Source: Flectobacillus sp.
GTDB lineage: Bacteria; Bacteroidota; Bacteroidia; Cytophagales; Spirosomataceae
Length of the DNA: 9,748 nt
Direction of reading: 5' to 3'
Assembly: GCA_029865665.1 (NCBI GenBank)
Contig: JARXAV010000035.1
Coordinates: 1-9,748 of the forward strand
The translations under genes were made by a program, and so were the position numbers. Below are positions 1 through 7,052 of the stretch, piece after piece. The notes under the pieces were generated by a model that made no database searches, was not told where the DNA came from, and saw only the letters and a program-made list of their open reading frames with translations. Position 1 is the stretch's first letter, and each line of letters starts with the position of its first letter.

Positions 1-708
1 AGCACATTCAAAAATTGCCCTCACCATGTTCGTTTCCCAGAGACTTGCCAAGGCTGCGGCTTGAGCGTCGGCATCGCCTTCTGGTACCGCAGGAATCGCC
101 CCCATAGCAACGGCTTTTTCCATTTTTCCTTTATTGATTTCAGTTACATAAACGTTATAACCGAGCGATAAAGCCAAGTGCGTAAGCAGCAAGCCAATCG
201 CCCCAAGACCTATCACGGCAATGGTATCTCCAGGTTTTGCTTTAGAAGAAAATAAGGCATGAACCGCAACCGCAGTCGGCTCAATCGTTACGGCATCTTC
301 ATCTGAAATTTCGATTGGCACTTTCCACCCAAATTCAGCAGGAACAGTGATGTATTGACTAAAACAACCCGATTCATTTACTCCTATAACTCTTTTATTT
401 ATACAAATAGTACCATTACCACTCATGCAATGATGACATTTTCTACAAGGGATATTAGGCTCTAGTACCACTCGTTCTCCGATTTCTCTACCTACTACCC
501 CCTCTCCTATTTTATCAATATAGCCTAATCCTTCGTGTCCAATAATGGTTGGTTTGTCTAAAACTCGATGCCCCAAAAACAGGTGTACATCTGAGCCACA
601 AATACCCACTTTTGCTAGTTTAATACGTATTTCACCTGCTTTAGGTTCAGGTGTTTCTACTTCTTGTATTAAAATAGTACTTGGTTTTTCTAAAATAGCT
701 CCAATCAT
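1..708 (-). CDS. Zinc-dependent alcohol dehydrogenase (MDR family), C-terminus missing
   Basis: This is a medium-chain dehydrogenase/reductase that would oxidise an alcohol, polyol or hydroxy acid with NAD+ in the cytoplasm. The start is the ATG read on the minus strand at 706-708, and 236 codons are visible before the window edge, about two thirds of a usual 330-350 residue enzyme. Visible: the catalytic zinc ligand Cys37 in GICGSD, the GHE motif at 57-59, the four structural zinc cysteines at 88, 91, 94 and 102, an EPTAVAVHA helix at 143-151, and the Rossmann motif GLGAIG at 167-172. Glu190, at the end of the second Rossmann strand, favours NAD over NADP. The subgroup resembles sorbitol, threonine and L-galactonate dehydrogenases, but the substrate cannot be read from sequence. 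It is divergent from the TonB-dependent receptor and shares a mirrored upstream element with it, so co-regulation is likely. The fold is certain; the substrate is unknown. Confidence 0.93.
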   Translation of the reverse strand, partial: MIGAILEKPSTILIQEVETPEPKAGEIRIKLAKVGICGSDVHLFLGHRVLDKPTIIGHEGLGYIDKIGEGVVGREIGERVVLEPNIPCRKCHHCMSGNGTICINKRVIGVNESGCFSQYITVPAEFGWKVPIEISDEDAVTIEPTAVAVHALFSSKAKPGDTIAVIGLGAIGLLLTHLALSLGYNVYVTEINKGKMEKAVAMGAIPAVPEGDADAQAAALASLWETNMVRAIFECA

Positions 709-740
709 TGTGCTTTAATTTATAATTTTTATTTGTAAAG

Positions 741-774
741 CAATATTCTGCTTATTTTCTGATAGAAACATCAA
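741..774 (-). promoter_or_regulatory. Candidate promoter of the alcohol dehydrogenase
   Basis: On the minus strand a TTTTG sequence (its TTG at 774-772) is followed after 23 bases by GAATATTG (748-741), a partial match to the Bacteroidota -7 box TAnnTTTG (4 of 6 defined bases). It was chosen mainly because its layout copies the better receptor promoter, where the spacing is 24 and a 26-bp element also lies just upstream. Transcription would begin near 735, leaving a leader of about 27 bases. Confidence 0.35.
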
Positions 775-786
775 AATGGTTCATAA

Positions 787-812
787 GTACCATATAATTT
801 ACTAAAAATACC
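787..812 (-). repeat. 26-bp putative operator, copy 1 (facing the dehydrogenase)
   Basis: Read on the minus strand, this element begins GGTAT, has the core TTTTAGTAAA and ends ATGGTAC. It matches the element at 932-957 at 22 of 26 positions, with three of the four differences in the AT-rich part between core and ATGGTAC end. It lies 78 bases upstream of the dehydrogenase start codon and just upstream of the candidate -33 box, the usual place for an activator site. The similarity is direct observation; the operator role is inferred. Confidence 0.65.
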
Positions 813-813
813 G

Positions 814-834
814 AAGGCTTCATCAGCCTTTTTT
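814..834 (+). terminator. Short hairpin with T run inside the divergent region
   Basis: AAGGCT (814-819) and AGCCTT (825-830) enclose the loop TCATC and are followed directly by four more T residues on the plus strand. The shape is that of a small intrinsic terminator with a six-pair stem. No plus-strand gene lies upstream in this window, so it may stop stray transcription toward the receptor or be incidental. Confidence 0.35.
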
Positions 835-848
835 ATGATCGCATAAAA
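831..848. repeat. Inverted repeat TTTTATG-N4-CATAAAA
   Basis: Perfect seven-base arms (831-837 and 842-848) enclose ATCG. The 18-bp dyad has the size of a dimeric helix-turn-helix operator and lies between the two 26-bp elements. It overlaps the T run of the preceding hairpin. No family assignment is possible. Confidence 0.4.
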
Positions 849-931
849 GACTCTAACAAGCTTTTTATACGGTCTTCTAGCTCTTAAATGACAACGAATA
901 GCTATTCATTAAGTCCCAAACTTTCGCTTTT

Positions 932-957
932 GGTACTTTTAGTAAAAAAAATGGTAC
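932..957 (+). repeat. 26-bp putative operator, copy 2 (facing the TonB receptor)
   Basis: The element begins GGTAC, has the core TTTTAGTAAA and ends ATGGTAC. It is the mirrored partner of 787-812 (22 of 26 identical in opposite orientation). It ends 12 bases before the candidate -33 TTG of the receptor promoter. After it comes ACCCTTTTTG, echoing ACCATTTTG after copy 1, so the similarity extends loosely into the promoters. A shared binding site for a regulator such as the downstream AraC protein is the simplest explanation. Confidence 0.65.
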
Positions 958-969
958 AATCCACCCTTT

Positions 970-1004
970 TTGCATTTCCTTAACTTTTCATTCCATTAAA
1001 TTTG
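970..1004 (+). promoter_or_regulatory. Promoter of the TonB-dependent receptor
   Basis: TAAATTTG at 997-1004 is a perfect match to the Bacteroidota -7 consensus TAnnTTTG. TTG at 970-972, inside a TTTTTG run, is a candidate -33 element, with a 24-base spacer that is slightly long. Transcription would start near 1010, giving a leader of roughly 110 bases before the ATG at 1124. This also argues against the TTG at 1007 as the translation start. Confidence 0.6.
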
Positions 1005-1123
1005 TATTGAAAAAAAGTAATAAAAAATTGCACAAAATTTATAGTAAGCCAATTTCAAATTTCCACTTACAAAAAAAATCCAGTTTCATTTCAATTAATC
1101 TAACACTTTTTAATCCAATAAGA

Positions 1124-4100
1124 ATGAAAAATTTTACTTCACGATTATGGTTCTTGGGAATCTTTTTAATGGCGACATTAAATGGATTTGCTCAAGGAAC
1201 AAACGGCAGAATATCGGGAAAAGTTGCTAGTAGCGAAGGTCCTTTGCCTGGTGCAAGTGTTCAACTTGTCAATACTTCTACTGGTTTCAAAACAGGGATG
1301 TCCACCAACGAAAACGGAGGTTTTGATTTACGAGAACTTCCCTTAGGAGGTCCTTATACCATCTCGGTAACGTTTGTTGGTCATCAAGGACAGCAACAAA
1401 AAGGTATCAACCTGAACTTAGGCGACCACATTACGTTAAACTTTACCTTGAAAGAAGGTAGTCAATTAGAAGAAGTGGTGGTAGTAGCAAATAGCATGAA
1501 GTCAAGAACAGACAGATTAGGAAGTTCTTTAGCCATTACAGGAAAAACAATTTCTACAATTCCGACACCAACTCGTAACTTCGAGCAATTAGCCTTTCTT
1601 TCTGGACAATCGTACACCCCAGAAGTTGGTCAACGTAACTTAGGAGGTTTTGCTTTAGCAGGTGGTAAAGGTGGTACAGGAGGTTTTACGGTCGATGGAG
1701 CGAATACTCGTCGTATGATGTTTGGAGCAACCCTAGACGGAGCAGCCTTCACGATTTCGCAAGAAGCCATCCGTGAATTTGAAGTAGAAACCAACGATTA
1801 TAGTGTTAAAAATGGTAGAAATAGTGGTGGAGTAGTAAAAGCGGTAACAAAATCTGGAACAAATACCCTTCATGGTGGTGCTTGGTATTATGCTGGTGGT
1901 GGCGGTTTATCACAAAACACAAGCCAATACGGAGCTGCGTTATCGTCTGTACCAACGCAAGCACAGTATGGCGTTAGTTTGAGTGGCCCTATCAAAAAAG
2001 ACAAATTATTCTTCTTTGGAGTATTTGACCAATACAAAACATCGCCTTTGACAGACCCACGTTCGCAGTTATTCTTAGATTATAACAACAGTACTTTTGC
2101 CAATGGAGAAACAGATGCTGAAAAATTCTACGGATATAGCAAAGCGGATGCCAACGCAGCAATTACCATTGCGAAAGCGAAAGGATACGATGTGGGTGAT
2201 GGTATTGGCAATTTATTGAGAAATGCAACAACGACCAACTTCTTCACTCGTTTCGACTGGAACATTAATAAGAATAACACCTTTGCGATTCGTTATAACT
2301 ATTTACGTTATGACTTAACCAACGAAGGAAACTCAGGAAATGCGTTGAGCTTAAACACTCCTATTTTACCCTATACAAATGCTCGATCATGGGGTACTAA
2401 TGCAGGTAACTATGCTTTCTTAAACTTAGAACACCGTATTACAGCCGATTTGAGAAGTAATATTTCTAACAACTTAATGAACAAATTGATTGTTCAGTAC
2501 ATTACCTCTGAGCGTGACAACAACCCACAAGGTACTACCCAAGAACCACGTGTTTATGTAGGTATCGCTCCTAAAAATGGCCTAGCAGGTGGTAACATTG
2601 CATTTGGACAATTGACATGGGTGCCAGAATCTATGATTACCAATAACTTCCAAGTAATTGATGACATTACCTACAATGCTCCTAATGGCGTTACTTGGAC
2701 ATTTGGTACAAACAACCAAATCTATTTCCAACAAGAACGTTTAGCTCACTGGACTGCTCCCGTAGTTGTCTATAACACCGTAGAAGATTTACAAAATGAT
2801 AAACCTTCTTTCTATCGTCAATTAGTTTCAAATAGTTTAAATCTGAAAGAAAGACAAAGCTGGAACTTAGCCGAAATCGGAGCTTATGCAGAAGCAGCAT
2901 TCAGTGTTGGTAAAAATGTAAAAATTGAAACAGGTTTACGTTGGGACTCTTGGATTCAATTTGGCAACAAACCGACCCAAAACACAACTTTGTTGAACTC
3001 TGGTTTAACATGGAAAGGTACAGCATTGGACAACACCGCAGGCATGAATGCAACAGTATTCCAACCACGTTTTAGCTTAACATGGGATGTAAAAGGCGAT
3101 AAGAGTGATATTTTCAAAATCGGTGGTGGTTTATTTGCTTCCCCTATTTCGACACAACCCATCACGCAAACATTCTATAACGATGGCGTAACAACCAAAC
3201 GTGTTGACTATACCACCAATGCGGACATCATGGCAAATGTGGGTAGCGGTAATTTTGCAAACCCAGCTACTTGGTTATCGACTCGTATCAACCCAACAGG
3301 TGATAAAGTGCCAAGTGGAGCTGCAAACATCATTATGCTTGACCCTAATTTCAAAATGCCAAGTGCATGGCGTTTTAACTCAAGCTATACGCACTTCTTT
3401 GGCGACCGTTTCAAAGCAACTATTACAGGTTACTATAACATCGGGATGAACGATACCTACTGGGCAAATGCGAATAGAAAAGTAGTTGGAACAAACCCAA
3501 TCGACGGAAGAGAAGTACTTGGAGTTGCCAATACAGCGGTGGCAGATGTAATTATTCACACGAATGCAGACTGGAATTCAAAATACATGGCATTACAATT
3601 AGACTTATCAGCTAAAATTGGCAACGGAGGGTTAATCAACTTTACTTATACCAAAGCAAGAGGTTATGGTGTAACAACTTATAGTGCTGGTGGTACATTT
3701 GACGATGCAGAATACGTAGGTAAATATTACTTCAACAGATACCAAGATGGTTTCAGCAACGGATACCAAAATGCTGTAGGAGATAAATTAGTATTAATCG
3801 CTGCTTCTCCAGAATACAAAGGATTTACGGTAGGTCTTAGCATAATGGCAGCTCAACAAAAGCGTTTCAACGTAGTGACGACAGGAAATCCGAACAATGC
3901 TGTTGATAGAGATTTAGCTTATATTCCTGCAAATGCAGCTAGTTTATTGCCAAATGCAGCACAAGAAGTATTGGACGTATTGAAGGATAGCCAAGGACAA
4001 ATCACAGGGGTATATCAAGGCGTTTACCCTTGGATGTACCAAACAAGTGCTTCGATTTCTAAGAAATTCAAAATTGCTGGAAAATACAATGTTACAGCAA

Positions 4101-4330
4101 GAGCGGATATTTTCAACTTGTTCAACTTAGTGAATAGTGCTGCTGGTTATTACAAAAGCATCAACTCATCGGGTGATGATTATTCAACAGGACGTTTTAT
4201 CAACTTGTTCAAATGGAATCCTGCAATGGCAACAGCAGCAGGAAGCTATACTGCTGATCAAACACAAGGAGGATATATCACAGGAGGTTCTCCGTACAGT
4301 ATTCAGTTAGGATTGAAAATGGATTTCTAA
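1124..4330 (+). CDS. TonB-dependent receptor, Oar-like, with carboxypeptidase-regulatory-like domain
   Basis: This outer-membrane beta-barrel imports a ligand using energy from TonB/ExbBD. The 1068-residue product has a signal peptide (KNF start, hydrophobic core WFLGIFLMA, cleavage after GFAQ near residue 24), a carboxypeptidase-regulatory-like domain at about 28-110, a TonB-box-like EEVVVVA at 116-122, a plug domain at about 126-245 ending in the Oar-type stretch around SGGVVKAVTKSGTN, then a long barrel ending in aromatic Phe, as expected for BAM-dependent insertion. The frame stays open upstream to a TTG at 1007, but that adds 39 residues before the signal peptide and overlaps the promoter, so the ATG at 1124 is preferred. 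No SusD-like lipoprotein follows, so this is not a standard SusCD pair. The downstream permease suggests a small organic-acid or aromatic ligand, by inference only. Confidence 0.95.
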   Translation: MKNFTSRLWFLGIFLMATLNGFAQGTNGRISGKVASSEGPLPGASVQLVNTSTGFKTGMSTNENGGFDLRELPLGGPYTISVTFVGHQGQQQKGINLNLGDHITLNFTLKEGSQLEEVVVVANSMKSRTDRLGSSLAITGKTISTIPTPTRNFEQLAFLSGQSYTPEVGQRNLGGFALAGGKGGTGGFTVDGANTRRMMFGATLDGAAFTISQEAIREFEVETNDYSVKNGRNSGGVVKAVTKSGTNTLHGGAWYYAGGGGLSQNTSQYGAALSSVPTQAQYGVSLSGPIKKDKLFFFGVFDQYKTSPLTDPRSQLFLDYNNSTFANGETDAEKFYGYSKADANAAITIAKAKGYDVGDGIGNLLRNATTTNFFTRFDWNINKNNTFAIRYNYLRYDLTNEGNSGNALSLNTPILPYTNARSWGTNAGNYAFLNLEHRITADLRSNISNNLMNKLIVQYITSERDNNPQGTTQEPRVYVGIAPKNGLAGGNIAFGQLTWVPESMITNNFQVIDDITYNAPNGVTWTFGTNNQIYFQQERLAHWTAPVVVYNTVEDLQNDKPSFYRQLVSNSLNLKERQSWNLAEIGAYAEAAFSVGKNVKIETGLRWDSWIQFGNKPTQNTTLLNSGLTWKGTALDNTAGMNATVFQPRFSLTWDVKGDKSDIFKIGGGLFASPISTQPITQTFYNDGVTTKRVDYTTNADIMANVGSGNFANPATWLSTRINPTGDKVPSGAANIIMLDPNFKMPSAWRFNSSYTHFFGDRFKATITGYYNIGMNDTYWANANRKVVGTNPIDGREVLGVANTAVADVIIHTNADWNSKYMALQLDLSAKIGNGGLINFTYTKARGYGVTTYSAGGTFDDAEYVGKYYFNRYQDGFSNGYQNAVGDKLVLIAASPEYKGFTVGLSIMAAQQKRFNVVTTGNPNNAVDRDLAYIPANAASLLPNAAQEVLDVLKDSQGQITGVYQGVYPWMYQTSASISKKFKIAGKYNVTARADIFNLFNLVNSAAGYYKSINSSGDDYSTGRFINLFKWNPAMATAAGSYTADQTQGGYITGGSPYSIQLGLKMDF

Positions 4331-4385
4331 TTTTCACTGTTAACATTACAAATAAGAGTACAACTTAATTTATAATCTAAGTACT

Positions 4386-4422
4386 TCGGGTGGTTCGGTG
4401 AGCCACCCGATATTTTGTTCTT
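4386..4422 (+). terminator. Intrinsic terminator after the TonB-dependent receptor
   Basis: TCGGGTGGTT (4386-4395) pairs with AGCCACCCGA (4401-4410), a ten-pair GC-rich stem with one G-T wobble and the loop CGGTG, followed by the T-rich tail TATTTTGTTCTT. It lies 55 bases after the receptor stop codon and should separate the receptor transcript from the araC-type gene. The remaining bases up to 4594 are AT-rich and show no gene and no exact TAnnTTTG box. Confidence 0.85.
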
Positions 4423-4594
4423 AATCAATAACCCATTTTTGTTCTATAGGAGCGATTATGCAACGAAAGCAACCATGTTATCCAATACTATTTGTAAATT
4501 CGATGTACTAATGACCTATTAGACTATTTTCTTTATTTAATACGGTCGTATCACCCCTTTTGAATAGCATTCCCTTATTTATCATCCTTCGTAT

Positions 4595-5512
4595 ATGAAG
4601 AACAAAACTGAAATAAAGAATTTTGGACTCTATGGTCGAGAAGATTCCACCGTATCCGCTGATTTTATCAATTTAGTAGCCATTGATTCAAGTTGTCGGA
4701 AACATAACTGGGTAATCAAACCGCACTTTCATAGTAAACTTTACCAATTCTTTTTCATCGAATCTGGCTCAGGAACGCTCATTTTTAATGAACGCTCCAA
4801 GCATTTTTCGGGTACAAACCTCATTATTATGCCCGAAAATACCCTTCATGGATTTCAGTTTAGCGAGGATGTCAAAGGATTTACCCTCACTGTTTCTTCG
4901 CATATTATTGATACCATTACCCACCAAGACAAAGATTTATTGTATGAAATCAGTCGAGTTCGTTTAATCAACATGAACGATAGCTGGGAAGAATTCAACG
5001 ATATTATGGATTCGGTACGTCGGATGAACAAGGAGTTTTCTTTACAAGAAGTCAAAACACACCAATTTTTGGAGTTATTATTAGCACTGCTTTTAATAAA
5101 AATTTACCGCTTAATGATTGAGGTAGAAAAAGATTATGCCATTTCTACCCGTGAACTTTCTTACTACAAAGAGTTCATGAAAATGATTAAGACAATTGTC
5201 CCAACCAACAAAAACATCGACGATTTTACGACCTCCTTAGGGATTAGCAAAACCCATTTAAACCGAGTTTGTCAGGCTATTTCGGGTGAATCAACCAAAC
5301 AGGTAATCAGTAAATATTTGATTAAAGAATCAATGGTCTTAATGGCTCATACCGACATGACTGTCTCTGAAATCGCTTACCAACTGGAGTTTAAAGACGT
5401 TAGTTATTTCTGCCGTTTTTTCAAAAAACAAACGGGTGTTTCTCCTGCTAAATTCAGAGAAGCCAATTTGCATATTGAGCAATCGTCTAACTCAATCGCC
5501 TTGAATTACTAA
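4595..5512 (+). CDS. AraC-family regulator with cupin domain, PobR/HpaA-like
   Basis: This is a cytoplasmic ligand-responsive transcription factor of 305 residues. The N-terminal cupin-like half (about 25-110) carries HNWVIKPHFHSKLYQ at 37-51, a glycine turn SGSG at 57-60 and LHGFQF at 84-89. This H-W-I-x-P-H-x-H...HGF-x-F pattern is recalled from AraC regulators of 4-hydroxybenzoate and 4-hydroxyphenylacetate catabolism (PobR/PobC, HpaA). The C-terminal half holds two helix-turn-helix units, at about 208-233 and 255-288, the second ending in the signature GVSPAKFR. It lies between the receptor and the AAHS-type permease, which it probably controls together with the divergent dehydrogenase. 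The assignment to AraC is certain; an aromatic ligand is an inference, since such cupin-AraC proteins are common in Bacteroidota with other roles. Confidence 0.92.
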   Translation: MKNKTEIKNFGLYGREDSTVSADFINLVAIDSSCRKHNWVIKPHFHSKLYQFFFIESGSGTLIFNERSKHFSGTNLIIMPENTLHGFQFSEDVKGFTLTVSSHIIDTITHQDKDLLYEISRVRLINMNDSWEEFNDIMDSVRRMNKEFSLQEVKTHQFLELLLALLLIKIYRLMIEVEKDYAISTRELSYYKEFMKMIKTIVPTNKNIDDFTTSLGISKTHLNRVCQAISGESTKQVISKYLIKESMVLMAHTDMTVSEIAYQLEFKDVSYFCRFFKKQTGVSPAKFREANLHIEQSSNSIALNY

Positions 5513-5538
5513 AATGTGATATTCCGTTTTGAAACAAT

Positions 5539-5577
5539 GCGTTACTAGCACTATCCAAAATAGTCTGTTAGTAACGC
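5539..5577 (+). repeat. Two-part inverted repeat upstream of the permease gene
   Basis: GCGTTACTA (5539-5547) and TAGTAACGC (5569-5577) are perfect nine-base arms. Inside them ACTAT (5550-5554) and ATAGT (5560-5564) form a second stem with the loop CCAAA. As RNA this would be a hairpin with an asymmetric internal loop. No T run follows, so it is a poor intrinsic terminator. It starts 26 bases after the regulator stop codon and ends 48 bases before the permease start. The right arm contains CTGTTAGTAA, close to CTTTTAGTAA in the receptor operator. Confidence 0.6.
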
Positions 5578-5625
5578 TCTGATTCAACTCATCATAAGAA
5601 ATTTTCAATTTTTAACGAATAAGAA

Positions 5626-6942
5626 ATGAACTACGAAAGTCTTCAACTGAAGTTCAAAAATCTCATTGACAATAGTCCAATGAGTGCGTATCAAATCATC
5701 ATTGTTGCCATCTGTTTTGTTCTTAATATGAACGATGGCATTGACGTATTAGTCGTGTCATTTTCGGGTACGGCCATTACAACCGAATGGGGACTTTCTA
5801 AAACAGAGTTAGGCTATGTTTTTAGTGCTGGCTTAGCAGGAATGACTTTGGGATGTTTTTTTATAGCCCCTTTAGCCGACCGTATCGGACGTAGAAAAGT
5901 TTTTCTTATTTCGCTCATCTTGATTACCTCGGGAATGTTACTCGTAGCCGCTTGTAATGCGTACTATCAATTGCTGATTCTTCGTCTCATTACGGGTTTA
6001 GGCATTGGTGGGATTTTACCTACTATGGCTGCTACCGCAGCAGAGTTTTCCAATAATAAAAACCGAGATTTTAACGTCGGTCTTGTACAAGCAGGTTGGC
6101 CTGTTGGGGCAATTTTGACGGGTTTCTTTTGTGCTTATGCCATTCCAGAATTTGGTTGGCGATTGGCTTTTTTATTTGCAGGAGGAGTTTCGTTTTTAAT
6201 GCTCGTAGGTGTCTGGATATTTATGACAGACTCCTTAGAGTTTTTAGGAAAACAGCAACCCGAAAACGCTCATGAGAAAATCAATGTTCTATTAACCAAA
6301 ATGGGGCATGAAGCCATTAGTTCTTTACCAGAAAAGCCTGCTGCTCAAGCAAAAGCATCACCCAAAGCACTCTTTTCGCCAGCATATAGCAATTCAACGA
6401 TTAAGTTATGGATAGCGATTTTCTTTGGTTTCTTAACGCTTTATACGCTCATGAGTTGGGTTCCTAATATTGCTAAAGATGCGGGCTTAGATTTTGAAAT
6501 GGCAACCTACGTAGGTATTGCCCTCAATTTAGGAGCAGCTATCGGAACGGCTTCTTTAGGAATTGTGGCAGGAAAATTTGGGTTGAAAAAAACGGTATTA
6601 GGCTTTATGTTGTGTGCCGTGGTAGTAATGCTTATTTATGGCAATGTCAGTCTATCGACGACCTTTATTTTTGTGATGATTTTCTTAATCGGAACGTTCG
6701 TACAAGGAGGATTTAACGGAATGTACCCAACGATTTCACGGGTATATCCTGCTGAAATCAGAACAACAGGCGTTGGTTTTGCTGTGGGAGTAGGACGTTT
6801 TGGAGCTATCTTAGGGCCAACTTTATTTGGAGCTTTATCCGATGCAGGGCTAGGGATTCCGACCTTATTTAGTCTTTTTTCTTTACCCTTATTAATTACA
6901 GGAATTTGTGCTTATAGCTTAAAATCAAAAGAATTGAGCTAG
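5626..6942 (+). CDS. Major facilitator transporter, AAHS (aromatic acid:H+ symporter)-like
   Basis: This inner-membrane secondary transporter probably brings in a small organic acid with protons. The 438-residue protein has about twelve hydrophobic segments with a central cytoplasmic loop near 205-255, rich in Ala, Lys and Pro. The first helix contains NDGIDV (36-41), the DGxD motif that defines PcaK, BenK and MhpT relatives. The loop between helices 2 and 3 has the MFS signature PLADRIGRRK (82-91). RLITGLGIGG (120-129) marks helix 4, and YPAEIRTTGVGFAVGVGR (374-391) is the late conserved stretch typical of this family. The length is normal and the reading frame is intact. It follows the AraC-type gene by 113 bases on the same strand, with an inverted repeat in the gap, so it may be co-transcribed or have its own regulated promoter. 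Related metabolite:H+ symporters remain an alternative. Confidence 0.9.
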   Translation: MNYESLQLKFKNLIDNSPMSAYQIIIVAICFVLNMNDGIDVLVVSFSGTAITTEWGLSKTELGYVFSAGLAGMTLGCFFIAPLADRIGRRKVFLISLILITSGMLLVAACNAYYQLLILRLITGLGIGGILPTMAATAAEFSNNKNRDFNVGLVQAGWPVGAILTGFFCAYAIPEFGWRLAFLFAGGVSFLMLVGVWIFMTDSLEFLGKQQPENAHEKINVLLTKMGHEAISSLPEKPAAQAKASPKALFSPAYSNSTIKLWIAIFFGFLTLYTLMSWVPNIAKDAGLDFEMATYVGIALNLGAAIGTASLGIVAGKFGLKKTVLGFMLCAVVVMLIYGNVSLSTTFIFVMIFLIGTFVQGGFNGMYPTISRVYPAEIRTTGVGFAVGVGRFGAILGPTLFGALSDAGLGIPTLFSLFSLPLLITGICAYSLKSKELS

Positions 6943-6961
6943 TGAATATCGAGTTTTCTTA

Positions 6962-7001
6962 TAAAAATTAACGCAGACAGGGTTCGAACCCTGTCTGCGT
7001 T
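6962..7001 (-). terminator. Perfect 32-bp palindrome acting as terminator between convergent genes
   Basis: Bases 6970-7001 are a perfect palindrome centred on GGGTTCGAACCC, able to form a hairpin of up to 14 pairs with a four-base loop. On the minus strand it is followed by AATTTTTAT, so it is a good intrinsic terminator for yjdM. On the plus strand the following bases are not T-rich, so termination of the permease transcript there would be weaker. The centre resembles a tRNA T-arm, but there is no surrounding tRNA. Confidence 0.75.
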
Positions 7002-7052
7002 CTGCAATCTGCCCGATAAGTAGAAGGATTACTCAGGAACTAGCTATCTCAA

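Larger units (their letters stand above)
709..1123. promoter_or_regulatory. Divergent regulatory region between dehydrogenase and TonB receptor
   Basis: This 415-bp stretch has no credible gene and is dense in symmetric elements. From left to right: a weak minus-strand promoter for the dehydrogenase, the first copy of a 26-bp element (787-812), a small hairpin with a T run (814-834), an inverted repeat TTTTATG-ATCG-CATAAAA (831-848), the palindrome GAATAGCTATTC (896-907), the second 26-bp element in opposite orientation (932-957), and a plus-strand promoter (970-1004). From about 1010 to 1123 is an AT-rich leader of the receptor mRNA. The parts are seen directly; their functions are inferred. 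Confidence 0.7.

Noticed and set aside
2691..3165. Minus-strand open frames of 69 codons inside the receptor gene
   Set aside because: They lie antisense to a well-supported coding sequence, have no recognisable motif, and look like chance frames.
3201..3449. Plus-strand 82-codon frame overlapping the receptor gene
   Set aside because: It is an out-of-frame reading of the barrel-coding sequence with no domain or start signal of its own.
1124..4330. SusC-type member of a SusCD polysaccharide utilisation locus
   Set aside because: The next gene is an AraC regulator after a terminator, with no SusD lipoprotein and no glycoside hydrolase in view; the plug matches the Oar-like group better.
4855..5055. 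Minus-strand 66-codon frame inside the first AraC gene
   Set aside because: Antisense to clear AraC coding sequence, with no protein features.
6970..7001. tRNA gene suggested by the GGTTCGAACC core
   Set aside because: No D-arm, anticodon arm or acceptor 5' strand surrounds it, and the left half is only the mirror of the right half, as in a hairpin.
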